A model generated the notes under the pieces. The model ran no database searches, had not been told where the DNA came from, and was given only the letters and a program-made list of their open reading frames with translations. From a bacterium (GTDB lineage: Bacteria; Babelota; Babeliae; Babelales; Vermiphilaceae): 64,000 nucleotides of DNA. The stretch is from contig CP064961.1 of assembly GCA_016699125.1 (NCBI GenBank), forward strand, positions 310,001 through 374,000. The letters run 5' to 3'. Made by a program: the position numbers and the translations under genes. This document shows positions 34,631-42,921 of the stretch, piece by piece; position 1 is the stretch's first letter; each line of letters begins with the position of its first letter.

Positions 34631-37189
34631 ATGAATGCACATTTTTTATTTTTGTTTTTGATCCTTTTTCCATACAACCAGCATGCCGCCACTGTGCAGA
34701 TTAAAAATTTCAATCAAGATCTGTATACAGTTGTCCTCTTGCCCACCTTCATCACAGCAACTGGCCAACTATATGTGTTTGTCGAGCATCAAAATAATAG
34801 AGACTCTTTTTTGAGTAGTTCAGTTACAAAGGCCCAGTTTGATGCATTGCAGCTTAAACAACCAAAAAGTGCAGACTTAACCAAAGTAAACAATCTGTTG
34901 CCGCACCATTTTCTGAATGCAGTTTTTGACAAAACAATAGATGCACATGAAAAAATAAACAATATATCCAGTCGCTATGCAGTGGTATATAAAAATGAAG
35001 CAGAAAAACTGTGTGCTATCATGATTTTATATGAAAAAGTAAGAACGAATTTTGTAATTAATGAACATGAGCAGATCTATATTGGTCGTCCTATTGACAA
35101 TATAAACGTGATAAATGAATCAGTTGGGTTTTTTAAAATTGAAAAGCAGCAAGATATAAAGAAGAAAGAACGAGGAGAGTTTTCATTTGTTCTGTTTTTA
35201 AAGCCAGAAAAAACTAACAGATTTAATGCTGTTTTAAGTGTTGATCAGATTTTACATGATGTTCATAATAAATATGTTTTTACATTTCCTTTGATTCATG
35301 AGTATGCAGTTTTATTTAGGACAGAGCTTGTAGTGTGCTGGGCAAATTTTTTAACCAACAAGCAAAAAAATAATGCTTATTGGTTCGATGATCGAAAACA
35401 TGCTCTGTTTATGTTAACAGATGAGAGAGTAAGCGCATTTTATGGAAATTTTTCTCGAACAATTTTTAATGATGTCTTCTTGCAAAAGACTTTCAATGGT
35501 TTACATACCACATCAAAAAGAAATTTATCTCAACAATATCTTGATGAAATGAGGCTTTTTTTATATCTTTTTTCCCAATCAAATCTTGTTTTGAGTTCAC
35601 CGTTTTACAAAATTTTTCATTTAACAAAAATATTTATACAAAAACTAGAAACAAAAGAAGACTTACTTGCTGAACTTTCAAAAATAGAAAAAAGAGTAAC
35701 CGGTTTTACCGGTCTGCAAGCTAAGCGTTCACGACTAAATGTTCAGTCAGGAGTCGTACCTACCTCCGAGTTGAATAAAAATCAGTTTTTGCAGGCTGAT
35801 AAACAGAAACGAGAAACACGAAAAAATATGCTTAGTCAAGCAAGTTCAGGTGAAGCTGATGATTTTGATGAAGATAAAAATACAGAGTTAGGTGCATTAA
35901 ATGAAATAGATGGATTCGAGCTACAGGAAGCTGAACCGTTACCTGCACAAGTAGTTCAAACAGATGAGCAAAAAAAGGTTCATCAAACTATTAATCAAAA
36001 TGCACTTGGCAAACCGGTAAATCAACAAACAATTCCAGCAATTAAAAATAAACAAGAACAGAAAAAACAGTTAACACCTATTCAAAAACAACGAGTACTT
36101 GGGCAAAAACTTACCAGGCTTGCACAACGATCAAAAGAAAGTGAATTAGCAAAATACCTAAAACTTCTTTTTGAGTACGAAAAAATTGCGCCAGTAAAGT
36201 TGCGATTACTGCTTTTTAAAAAAAATGTGACACGTAAACACAAAAAAAAGTCTCTCCAGCTCCATAAAAAACCCACGCCGGTTGCAGACAATAATAATGA
36301 AGGTATTGTCAAATCTGATACGTTGGAAAGTCAGATTGCCCAACTCGAGCCCGATAATACCTCGGGCGATCAGCTCGTACCAGTCCCACTGATAAATGAA
36401 CGTGTTTTTAAGCAGGAACAAACGCTTGCAAAACAGAATGACAAGGTATTTCTTGTTTTTCCTGCTGTATCCGTGTTGCCATTTTTGCAAAAACTACAGC
36501 CTGGGTTTAGGTTTCAATTAAATGATAAGATTGAAATGGATCAACCCGCTGTTGCATTCCCAATTGCACTACAGCTTTTGCCTGACAATGCAGATGTTGT
36601 TCTTTTGTCTATGCCACGTGCACCGATTAGTGCTTTTTTTGAACCAGAACAGCGACCAAACAGTTTTTTTGCAAAGCTTCCAACGTTCAAGGAAAAAAGC
36701 AGCTTGCAAGAAACACTATTTTGCATTGTCAGTTTTGCTAAAAAATACTCTGAATTAGAAGCCGTAAACTATATGCACAATCTTGATACAGGCATCATGT
36801 ATGTTTCAATCAGGATGCGCAATGCTATATTAGAACTGATCTTTCCAATTCCAGAAGATACGACAGCAGCTGATCAGCCTGTCAAGCTGCTTACCAATAC
36901 ACCTGAACCTTTGTCAGAATCGGTCGTTGAACAATCAGCTGAGGGTAATTTGCCGAAAGATGTGGCTGAATCTCCAGTTGTATATGCGAATCAAGGCGAT
37001 GGAAATCAAACTGATGGAAATAAACTGGAACTAGCTGGTCAGCCTGAAACTGGAGGAACTTCAAATGATAGTAAGCTTAAAAATAAAACATTAGAAAACA
37101 AAAAAGAAGAAGACCTACCGTGGTGGTTACGCTGGCTTCCAGATCTTGTACAAAATTGGTTAAAAGATTTTTTAAAGAAGAAGGAATAA
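34631..37189 (+). CDS. Large exported protein with Trp-rich C-terminus
   Basis: 852 residues from ATG 34631, which starts a signal peptide (MNAHFLFLFLILFPYNQHAA); the frame extends 27 codons upstream. The first 60 mature residues (LYTVVLLPTFITATGQLYVF) resemble the start of the next gene's product. The middle (about 400-600) is charged and low-complexity. A second folded segment lies around KVFLVFPAVSVLPFLQKLQP. A Gly/Asn/Gln linker (NQGDGNQTDGNKLE) leads to the end EEDLPWWLRWLPDLVQNWL, a Trp-rich amphipathic tail. Cotranscribed with the next gene (3-bp gap). Function unknown. Confidence 0.75.
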   Translation: MNAHFLFLFLILFPYNQHAATVQIKNFNQDLYTVVLLPTFITATGQLYVFVEHQNNRDSFLSSSVTKAQFDALQLKQPKSADLTKVNNLLPHHFLNAVFDKTIDAHEKINNISSRYAVVYKNEAEKLCAIMILYEKVRTNFVINEHEQIYIGRPIDNINVINESVGFFKIEKQQDIKKKERGEFSFVLFLKPEKTNRFNAVLSVDQILHDVHNKYVFTFPLIHEYAVLFRTELVVCWANFLTNKQKNNAYWFDDRKHALFMLTDERVSAFYGNFSRTIFNDVFLQKTFNGLHTTSKRNLSQQYLDEMRLFLYLFSQSNLVLSSPFYKIFHLTKIFIQKLETKEDLLAELSKIEKRVTGFTGLQAKRSRLNVQSGVVPTSELNKNQFLQADKQKRETRKNMLSQASSGEADDFDEDKNTELGALNEIDGFELQEAEPLPAQVVQTDEQKKVHQTINQNALGKPVNQQTIPAIKNKQEQKKQLTPIQKQRVLGQKLTRLAQRSKESELAKYLKLLFEYEKIAPVKLRLLLFKKNVTRKHKKKSLQLHKKPTPVADNNNEGIVKSDTLESQIAQLEPDNTSGDQLVPVPLINERVFKQEQTLAKQNDKVFLVFPAVSVLPFLQKLQPGFRFQLNDKIEMDQPAVAFPIALQLLPDNADVVLLSMPRAPISAFFEPEQRPNSFFAKLPTFKEKSSLQETLFCIVSFAKKYSELEAVNYMHNLDTGIMYVSIRMRNAILELIFPIPEDTTAADQPVKLLTNTPEPLSESVVEQSAEGNLPKDVAESPVVYANQGDGNQTDGNKLELAGQPETGGTSNDSKLKNKTLENKKEEDLPWWLRWLPDLVQNWLKDFLKKKE

Positions 37190-37192
37190 ACA

Positions 37193-37975
37193 ATGAACTA
37201 TTGTAAACATATTTTTATGATGCAGCTATTACTTTCTGGATGGTTGTTGGATGCAAAGCAGCTTTTTGTCTTGCCGTATGCGTATCAGTTTGGCCAAGCA
37301 TATTTTCTTTTCCGTACCAATAAAGCAAAAGTATACTTTTTTGGTGGACTTCCCTACGATAAAAAATCAAAAAAAACAGACTTTAATCATAAACTTGCAA
37401 AACTGTTTTCAAAACAGACAAAAGCATTATGGGGCAAATCTGATCTGCATAATGAGCATATGTTACATGCACATCCGAGCGAAGAGCATTTTCGTCACAG
37501 TGTTGCCACGACCAAGGTATGGCTTCAGCTAGCAGAAGAACGTGCAAAAACGGTTGAAAAAGATCAGTTAAAACTTCTGTGTATTGAAGTTCCATTCATT
37601 AAACAGCAGGTACTTTCAAAGGCGCCTGCGTATTATGCTGCTGACCAAGATGAAGAGCTTGAAGATGAATACGTCTGGATCAAGGCAGTCGATATCTGTG
37701 TTAAAAAGAACCAGGAGTGGGATTTTAAACCGGCAAAATCAGTATTTTCAAAAACCAGTGTCTATGACAGTTCCGTTGAGACACTTTTAAAACGGTTGAC
37801 TCATTATTCTGGCGATATTGTTTCGCAGATTATCCATCCATCAAAAGAGGTGTTGGACAGATTTAGTACGGCAACACAGGGTAAGTCAACCTTTTACCGA
37901 CTTCGACGTCAGGCAAAAACAGTTGGTCAGGCATTGCGTTCACGCAGAAGGTCATTGTTTTCAAAAAAAGGTTAA
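37193..37975 (+). CDS. Exported protein, partner of the 34631 gene
   Basis: 260 residues; AAGGA sits in the last codons of the previous gene and ATG 37193 follows after nine bases. Signal peptide MNYCKHIFMMQLLLSGWLLDA. The mature N-terminus KQLFVLPYAYQFGQAYFLFR parallels the upstream protein's VVLLPTFITATGQLYVFVE, suggesting a shared small beta-rich domain. A very basic C-terminal tail (RLRRQAKTVGQALRSRRRS) contrasts with the acidic DEELEDE in the middle. Tight linkage suggests the two products work together. Function unknown. Confidence 0.7.
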   Translation: MNYCKHIFMMQLLLSGWLLDAKQLFVLPYAYQFGQAYFLFRTNKAKVYFFGGLPYDKKSKKTDFNHKLAKLFSKQTKALWGKSDLHNEHMLHAHPSEEHFRHSVATTKVWLQLAEERAKTVEKDQLKLLCIEVPFIKQQVLSKAPAYYAADQDEELEDEYVWIKAVDICVKKNQEWDFKPAKSVFSKTSVYDSSVETLLKRLTHYSGDIVSQIIHPSKEVLDRFSTATQGKSTFYRLRRQAKTVGQALRSRRRSLFSKKG

Positions 37976-38011
37976 TAGCCCCAAACTGGCAAATCTGTTA
38001 CACTAAACTGT

Positions 38012-38761
38012 ATGGAAAAGAAAAAAGTTCGTGCTGATCTACTTGTTCAACAAAAATACCCGCACCTGACGCGCTGCCAGATTCAGCAGCAGATTGCGGC
38101 AGCGACAGTGTTTATTAACAATCAGGTGGTAAAAAAACCTGGTCATCTCTATGACACTGAAAGTGAGGTTCTGCTCACGGTTGAACATCCAAAATACGTC
38201 AGCAGGGCAGGGTTCAAGCTGGAGGCGGCGCTCAACGCTTGGTCGATCGATGTTTCTGGGCTCGTCTGTCTGGACGCCGGCATTTCGACCGGTGGTTTTA
38301 CTGACTGTCTGTTGCAAAAAGGGGCATGCAAAGTGTACGGGATTGATGTGGGTCATGGCCAAACGCATGAAAAGATTGCACAAGATGCGCGCGTATATCT
38401 TTTTGAAAAAATAAATCTCAGGTATGGTGTTGTGTTGCCTGAACCTGTTGACCTGATCACGCTTGATCTTTCATTTATTTCTGTCTTAAAAGTGATACCT
38501 GCAGTCCTGCCATTGCTCAAACCGGCAAGTCTGCTCATTGTTTTAATAAAACCACAATTTGAACTTGATGTTGATTGCCTTGATCGTGCAGGAGTTGTCA
38601 GGAGTGAAAATGATCGGCAAAAGGCGGTACAAAAAGTTATAGCTGGATGTGCAGAGCATGGATTTATTCTCAAACAGTTAATTCCATCTCCGATGCTTGG
38701 TGGTGATGGCAATCAGGAATTTTTAGGATTATTCAGTATCGGTAAGACCACCAGCCCATAG
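38012..38761 (+). CDS. tlyA: TlyA-family rRNA 2'-O-methyltransferase
   Basis: 249 residues. An N-terminal S4 RNA-binding domain (about 4-60, VRADLLVQQKYPHLTR...ATVFINNQVV) is followed by an FtsJ-like methyltransferase domain. The linker has the conserved YVSRAGFKLEAAL (62-74), SAM motif LDAGISTGGFTDCLL (87-101), DLITLDLSFIS and IKPQFE. TlyA enzymes methylate ribose 2'-O of 16S and/or 23S rRNA; older annotations call them hemolysin A. Its 3' end overlaps the convergent gene by 29 bp. Confidence 0.94.
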   Translation: MEKKKVRADLLVQQKYPHLTRCQIQQQIAAATVFINNQVVKKPGHLYDTESEVLLTVEHPKYVSRAGFKLEAALNAWSIDVSGLVCLDAGISTGGFTDCLLQKGACKVYGIDVGHGQTHEKIAQDARVYLFEKINLRYGVVLPEPVDLITLDLSFISVLKVIPAVLPLLKPASLLIVLIKPQFELDVDCLDRAGVVRSENDRQKAVQKVIAGCAEHGFILKQLIPSPMLGGDGNQEFLGLFSIGKTTSP

Positions 38762-39110
38762 TTGGTTTTCGTTTGGCAAGTCCAAAGGTGAAAAGCAGTT
38801 TGTTGAATGCTTGTACGGTTGGATATACGGTTATATTCCAGAGTGTTTTTTTAAAAAACAGGTAATTAAAGAGAGTACTTTCTTCCGGTTCTTCCGGAAT
38901 GGTTATAACTGTGCCGCCAGGAATTGATACCCATTTGTTGGTGGTAGACTTTGATTGCTCGGTTGGTTTTTCTGATGTCGTTTCTGGTTGCTCGTTTGAT
39001 GGTTGGTTAAATGCTTTGGCCGTATCTTTTTGTTCATCGACAATAGAGTAGCTATCGATTATGATACAGATGGTTGCAACTACTACCCAAAAAATAGATC
39101 TTTTTACCAT
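38733..39110 (-). CDS. Small exported protein with WW C-terminus
   Basis: 125 residues. N-terminal hydrophobic segment (MVKRSIFWVVVATICIIID). A Pro/Thr/Ser/Gln linker follows (NEQPETTSEKPTEQSKSTT), then a hydrophobic stretch and the ending KRKPTMGWWSYRY. This is a compact example of the signal-linker-Trp-tail architecture seen on larger proteins here. The last 29 bp overlap the 3' end of tlyA on the other strand. Function unknown. Confidence 0.66.
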   Translation of the reverse strand: MVKRSIFWVVVATICIIIDSYSIVDEQKDTAKAFNQPSNEQPETTSEKPTEQSKSTTNKWVSIPGGTVITIPEEPEESTLFNYLFFKKTLWNITVYPTVQAFNKLLFTFGLAKRKPTMGWWSYRY

Positions 39111-39214
39111 TTTCTTACCGAATGTGTAATCAGTTTTTTTGAAGAATAGCAGTATTCTTTTAAAGAATGCAACTATTGAATCTGAAAAGCTGGTAAAAAC
39201 AGCTCAAAGCATTA

Positions 39215-40030
39215 TCAGAAGCCAAATTTTGATACAATGTCACGCCAGGAGGGTAGCCAGGCAAATAATCGCCAAAAAAACGTTTTAATTTTATCAAGCC
39301 TGGTAGCTTGTGGTTGAGTTGCTGTTCCACCGTTACCAGTGTTGGATGTTGATTGTCCAGTTGGCGCTGGTATGCCAGAACTGCATTGGGTTGCCGGTTG
39401 AGTATTTTGAGATTGCTTGAATGGAGTTGTCGGTGGGCTTTGGTAGTTTTGCTGTTGTTGAACAGGTAATTGTTGAGCTGGTTGAGCTGGGGTAAACGGT
39501 ATTTGATTTGCGGGCTTCGCTTGAATTTGTAGGTTAGATTCAGGATCAAGTTCATTAAAATACTGCTCGAATTCAGAAAAATTATTACTAAGCCGAGCCT
39601 TTTTTTTCAGTTCTTGTATGGCTAATTGATATTGATTTTTTTGTTCTATGAGTGTATCTGGACCCTGGATTCTGTTTTGAATTTTTTTGATTAATGTATT
39701 TGTCGTAGATCTGTAAATGTTTGCAAATTGATTAAGATATTTTTTCTTGTTTTCTTTTGTTACTATTTCATTTGAAAATGTATTATATATCGCTTGAAGA
39801 CATTCTGTTTGTAAAAAATTAAACTGTTTGATTTGGTTATCTATTTGGGTGTTGTTTTGGGAATCGATGAGATCTTGATACGCTTTTTCTAAGTTCTTTT
39901 TCGTATTTTTAAGTTCTGTTTCTATTTTATTTTGCTTTTCATTGTTGACTGCTTCTATTTCATTTATTTTTTTTTCATTTCATTCAATAATTGAAGATAA
40001 AAAGCATCCGTTTTGTCGTTTAAATTTGTA
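39215..40030 (-). pseudogene. 3' part of an exported-protein gene split by an IS element
   Basis: This is the downstream half of the gene whose 5' half is 40754-41469. Removing the element and one copy of its 7-bp duplication restores the frame exactly (...ATFKTHTNLNDKTDAFY...). Within this half a second break occurs: at ATG AAA AAA AAA TAA (A9 at 39967-39975) the frame stops, and the -1 frame then continues (INEIEAVNNEKQ...) to TGA at 39215. The encoded region is coiled-coil-like, then a Pro/Gln/Thr linker, ending KTFFWRLFAWLPSWRDIV plus SKFGF, again a Trp-rich tail. The break at A9 may be decay after inactivation or slippage as in the neighbours. Confidence 0.75.
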
Positions 40031-40037
40031 TGTGTTT

Positions 40038-40753
40038 GGGTCTTGCCCAGCACCGATAAAGAAGGTAAGCTGGAAACATGTACAAATACAGTAAAATATC
40101 AAGATACAAGATTAAAAAAATTTTAAAGCTTTTTTCCCAAGATTTGCCTGCAACAAAAACTGCCAAAATTCTTGGCCTCAATCGCAAAACTGTAGATCGA
40201 TACTATGGAATATTTCGGCAACAGATTTTGAACTATTCAAAAAAAGAAAATGAACAGTTGGCAGGTGAGATTGAAGTTGATGAGAGCTATTTTGGTCCAC
40301 AACGAGTACGAGGCAAGCGTGGACGTGGAGCAAAAGGCAAGATCCCCGTTTTTGGAATCTTAAAACGGGAAGGCAAAGTGCACGTTTCTATTGTAAATGA
40401 CTGCTCCAGGGACGCACTGATGCCTATTATCAAAGGTCAAATATTGGAAGGTTCAACTATTTATACTGATGGTTGGCGTGCTTATGATGGCCTCATTTTG
40501 AATGGCTATGAGCATTACAGAATCTTTCACAGTCATAATGAGTTTGCTCGTGGCAAAAATCATGTTAATGGAATAGAATCTTTCTGGTCTTTCACCAAAC
40601 GAAGACTTGCTAAATTTAATGGAATTCCTGACGCAAAGTTCATTTTACATCTCAAAGAATCAGAGTTCAGATTCAACTTTCGTAATGATTCTCTTTTTGA
40701 TATACTTTTAGATGTTGTTTTTTCTAAATTATAATTTTTGCTGGGCAAGACCC
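40038..40753 (+). mobile_element. IS1595-family element (IS1016-like), complete
   Basis: 716 bp, bounded by 15-bp perfect terminal inverted repeats GGGTCTTGCCCAGCA (40038-40052) and its complement (40739-40753). It is flanked by a 7-bp direct repeat TGTGTTT (40031-40037 and 40754-40760), near the 8 bp usual for the family. It carries one transposase gene and sits inside an exported-protein gene. Intact ends, repeat and frame suggest a recent insertion. Confidence 0.93.
40078..40734 (+). CDS. IS1595-family transposase
   Basis: 218 residues, full length for the IS1016 subgroup, which lacks the N-terminal zinc ribbon. An N-terminal helix-turn-helix (TAKILGLNRKTVDRYY) is followed by the DDE-type catalytic domain with EIEVDESYFGP, the KRGRGAKGKIPVFGILKR block, YTDGWRAYDGL and NGIESFWSFTKRRLAKFNG, giving Asp, Asp and Glu/Asn-region residues in family order. 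GGAAAC precedes ATG. No sign of inactivation. Confidence 0.95.
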   Translation: MYKYSKISRYKIKKILKLFSQDLPATKTAKILGLNRKTVDRYYGIFRQQILNYSKKENEQLAGEIEVDESYFGPQRVRGKRGRGAKGKIPVFGILKREGKVHVSIVNDCSRDALMPIIKGQILEGSTIYTDGWRAYDGLILNGYEHYRIFHSHNEFARGKNHVNGIESFWSFTKRRLAKFNGIPDAKFILHLKESEFRFNFRNDSLFDILLDVVFSKL

Positions 40754-41469
40754 TGTGTTTTAAATGTAGCAACAGTTTCTTTTGTATCATTAAAAATTTT
40801 TTGCGATTTGCTTAATCTTTCCTTTGTATTGTTAATTGCTAAAGCATTTATAAAAAATGTGTTCATGTCATTTAAATAAGCGGTAACTAGTGCCGATGGA
40901 AAGGTGGTTATGATTTCAGAAGCTAAGGTTTTTTTTCTGTTTTGTATCGGGATATTCTGACTTTGATTTGTAAAATCTTGCAGAGGAGGAAGTTTGAATG
41001 TGTTCCAGAAAAAAATGGGATTAATTTTCTGTTCATTTATCTTTTCTTTAATAGTCGTTTGGGTCGTGTTGAACCATTTAATAATATTAGAAAGATGATT
41101 TGAAAAAGGAATTAATAATGACGAATCATTTTCAAAGTATGCTTGGTTCTTATTCCACTGTGTTTTTAAAAGTTGTTGATACTGTTGTATTGTATTGATT
41201 TGCCGAAATTCAGTTGAATATGTTTGATTCTGCTCCAGTTCTTGGTCAGTAAATGGACGATTGGGCAGGTTATTTAGCTGTCTCAACGCTTGTTTAGTGT
41301 TATCGGTTGCTCCCTCAAGTTCGGTAAATTGTTCATCAATAACAGTTTTAAAGTCTGTAACTTCAGGGTTTGCAATGTCTTGCTTTAAAAGGATATCTTC
41401 CATGCAATGATCCTGATGACAGTACTGTAAAAAAAGGGTTAAAATGAAGATCTTATTTTTCAAACTCAT
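40754..41469 (-). pseudogene. 5' part of the IS-split exported-protein gene
   Basis: The frame from ATG 41469 runs into the element and stops at 40729 after nine element-encoded codons (246 residues in total). The native part starts with a signal peptide (MSLKNKIFILTLFLQYCHQDHC). A helical region rich in Asn, Gln and Thr follows. Joined to 39215-40030 it would make a protein near 510 residues. A truncated exported product could still be made, since promoter and signal peptide are unaffected. Confidence 0.8.
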
Positions 41470-41513
41470 GAAATACCTTTTTAAAACCGTTTCCTATTTT
41501 TATGTCAATACTA

Positions 41514-42089
41514 TTACCAGGGCCACAGTGCTCTTAACCAATCCCACAATGATGAAAAAATGCTGCTCCAAGAATGTGATGTTGATGATTTAGAAGACCC
41601 ACCTCCTGCGGATTGTGAAGGTTGATTAGCGGGTGGGAGGTTATTCGCCAATGCTTTTGATTTTATTTCGCGCCAATCAACGAAAGCTGTGTGCTCTGAG
41701 AAATCGATCCTAGAGGTGTTGTTATTAGCTAGACGACTTTTTTCAATGTCAAATGAGAGTTCTTTTAACGCTTTCCATGCTTCTATTAGGATGAAAATAC
41801 TTCCACTATTTTGTGAATTTACAGTTTCACTCTCGGCTTGGTTGCATATATTGTCCAACGCTTCTTTTGTACTTTCTTTAATTTGTTTATAGATTTTTTT
41901 TAGTTCATTTATTTCCTCATTAGTGAAATCGGTATCTCCAAAATAAACTTTAGTCGGCATCGTACCCTTTTCTAAATATGCTTGCTCTTCGGCATCATAT
42001 TCAATTTTCATCGCATTCATTGTTACATTCATCATAAAAAGTGCACCAAGCACAACAAGTTGTAACTGTTTATATCGATTTAGGTTCAT
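41514..42089 (-). CDS. Small exported protein with Trp-rich C-terminal tail
   Basis: 191 residues from ATG 42089, preceded by AGGTGAAC; the frame is open to 42152, but that start has no ribosome-binding site. Signal peptide YKQLQLVVLGALFMMNVTMNA. A helical domain (about 30-150) is followed by the Ser/Gly linker QSAGGGSSKSSTSHS and the ending WSSIFSSLWDWLRALWPW. This is the clearest example in the window of the linker plus Trp-tail design. It is separated by 44 bp from the downstream split gene, in the same direction. Function unknown. Confidence 0.72.
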   Translation of the reverse strand: MNLNRYKQLQLVVLGALFMMNVTMNAMKIEYDAEEQAYLEKGTMPTKVYFGDTDFTNEEINELKKIYKQIKESTKEALDNICNQAESETVNSQNSGSIFILIEAWKALKELSFDIEKSRLANNNTSRIDFSEHTAFVDWREIKSKALANNLPPANQPSQSAGGGSSKSSTSHSWSSIFSSLWDWLRALWPW

Positions 42090-42173
42090 ATGTTCACCTA
42101 TTTTATTTTGTATTTTAATTTTATAATACAGATATTTATAGAAAAAATGCAATAACCTGCGATTTATTTAAAT

Positions 42174-42756
42174 GCCAAGAAAACCACGGTCTTTTAAGGC
42201 CGTGGTTTTCTTGGCAACATAAAGGCGCGTGTTAAGAGCGCAGCGAAGAGCGCCGATGTTGAAGGAGTAGTAAAAAAGGATTAAGCTGAGAAGTAGGAAG
42301 AAATATTGGAGTGGTGCACATACGAAACACAGAAATATGTATCATATAGTTTGGATACCAAAGTACAGAAAAAAGGTATTGGAAGGAAGTGTCAAAATTG
42401 AATTAGAGAGACTATTGAGAGAAATAGTTGTGATAAATGGGTGGGCAATACAAGAATTAAATATACAGATTGACCATGTACATTTAGTAATTCAATTACC
42501 ACCGAGTGTGAGTGTGAGTAAAGTAGTACAGCTACTGAAAGGTACGACAAGTCGGATGCTACGTCAGCAGTTGCCTGAAATAAAAAAATATCTTTGGGGA
42601 AATGATTTTTGGTCTGATGGATCCTTCTGTGAAACTGTTGGACAATGTATTGAAGAAGCCATACGAAAGTATGTCTGTGAACAGTAATCATTTTCTATCA
42701 TATCTCTATCAGCTTGCGTCTTGAGCTTCCTGTATTCCCCGGCTTTCAAGCCGGGG
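42174..42756 (+). mobile_element. IS200/IS605-type element with tnpA only
   Basis: A left hairpin (42174-42215: 20-bp arms GCCAAGAAAACCACGGTCTT, one G-T pair, 2-nt loop) and a right hairpin (42737-42756, CCCCGGCTTTCAAGCCGGGG) enclose a Y1 transposase gene. IS200-type elements lack terminal inverted repeats and carry such subterminal hairpins. Exact ends cannot be set from one copy. No tnpB is present. Confidence 0.65.
42286..42687 (+). CDS. tnpA: IS200-type Y1 transposase TnpA
   Basis: The family start YHIVWIPKYRKKVL is followed by the HUH metal-binding motif DHVHLVI, the LKGTTSRML helix and the C-terminal AIRKYVCEQ, whose Tyr is in the position of the catalytic nucleophile. The frame is open from a stop at 42270. 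The only standard start is ATG 42337 (116 residues), which removes the lead-in to the first strand; CTG 42286 would give 133 residues, closer to the usual 130-150. The normally aromatic RGYF segment reads SDGSF. These enzymes move single-stranded DNA by cutting at hairpin-guided sites. Confidence 0.85.
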   Translation: MRSRKKYWSGAHTKHRNMYHIVWIPKYRKKVLEGSVKIELERLLREIVVINGWAIQELNIQIDHVHLVIQLPPSVSVSKVVQLLKGTTSRMLRQQLPEIKKYLWGNDFWSDGSFCETVGQCIEEAIRKYVCEQ

Positions 42757-42868
42757 CGGCGTTCAATTGAAATAGAACTTTGGGTAAATTTTTGAGTCGA
42801 TTTTAATGAACTTAATTATCTAAAAATAGTGGGTGTTTTCTTTGTATTTTGAATGATTGGCGGTTTTT

Positions 42869-42908
42869 AAAAAAGGATGGCTACAGTTTTCAATGGTAGT
42901 CATCCTTT
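42869..42908 (-). terminator. Terminator of the 42922-47211 gene
   Basis: A 13-bp stem, AAAGGATGACTAC with GTAGCCATCCTTT on the minus strand (one G-T pair), followed by T residues (A run at 42869-42874 on the plus strand). It begins 14 bp after the stop. Confidence 0.85.
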
Positions 42909-42921
42909 ACGTATTTTCATC

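Noticed and set aside
39160..39555. 131-codon minus-strand frame
   Set aside because: Overlaps the better supported frame that continues the split exported protein and ends in a Trp-rich tail; no start signal.
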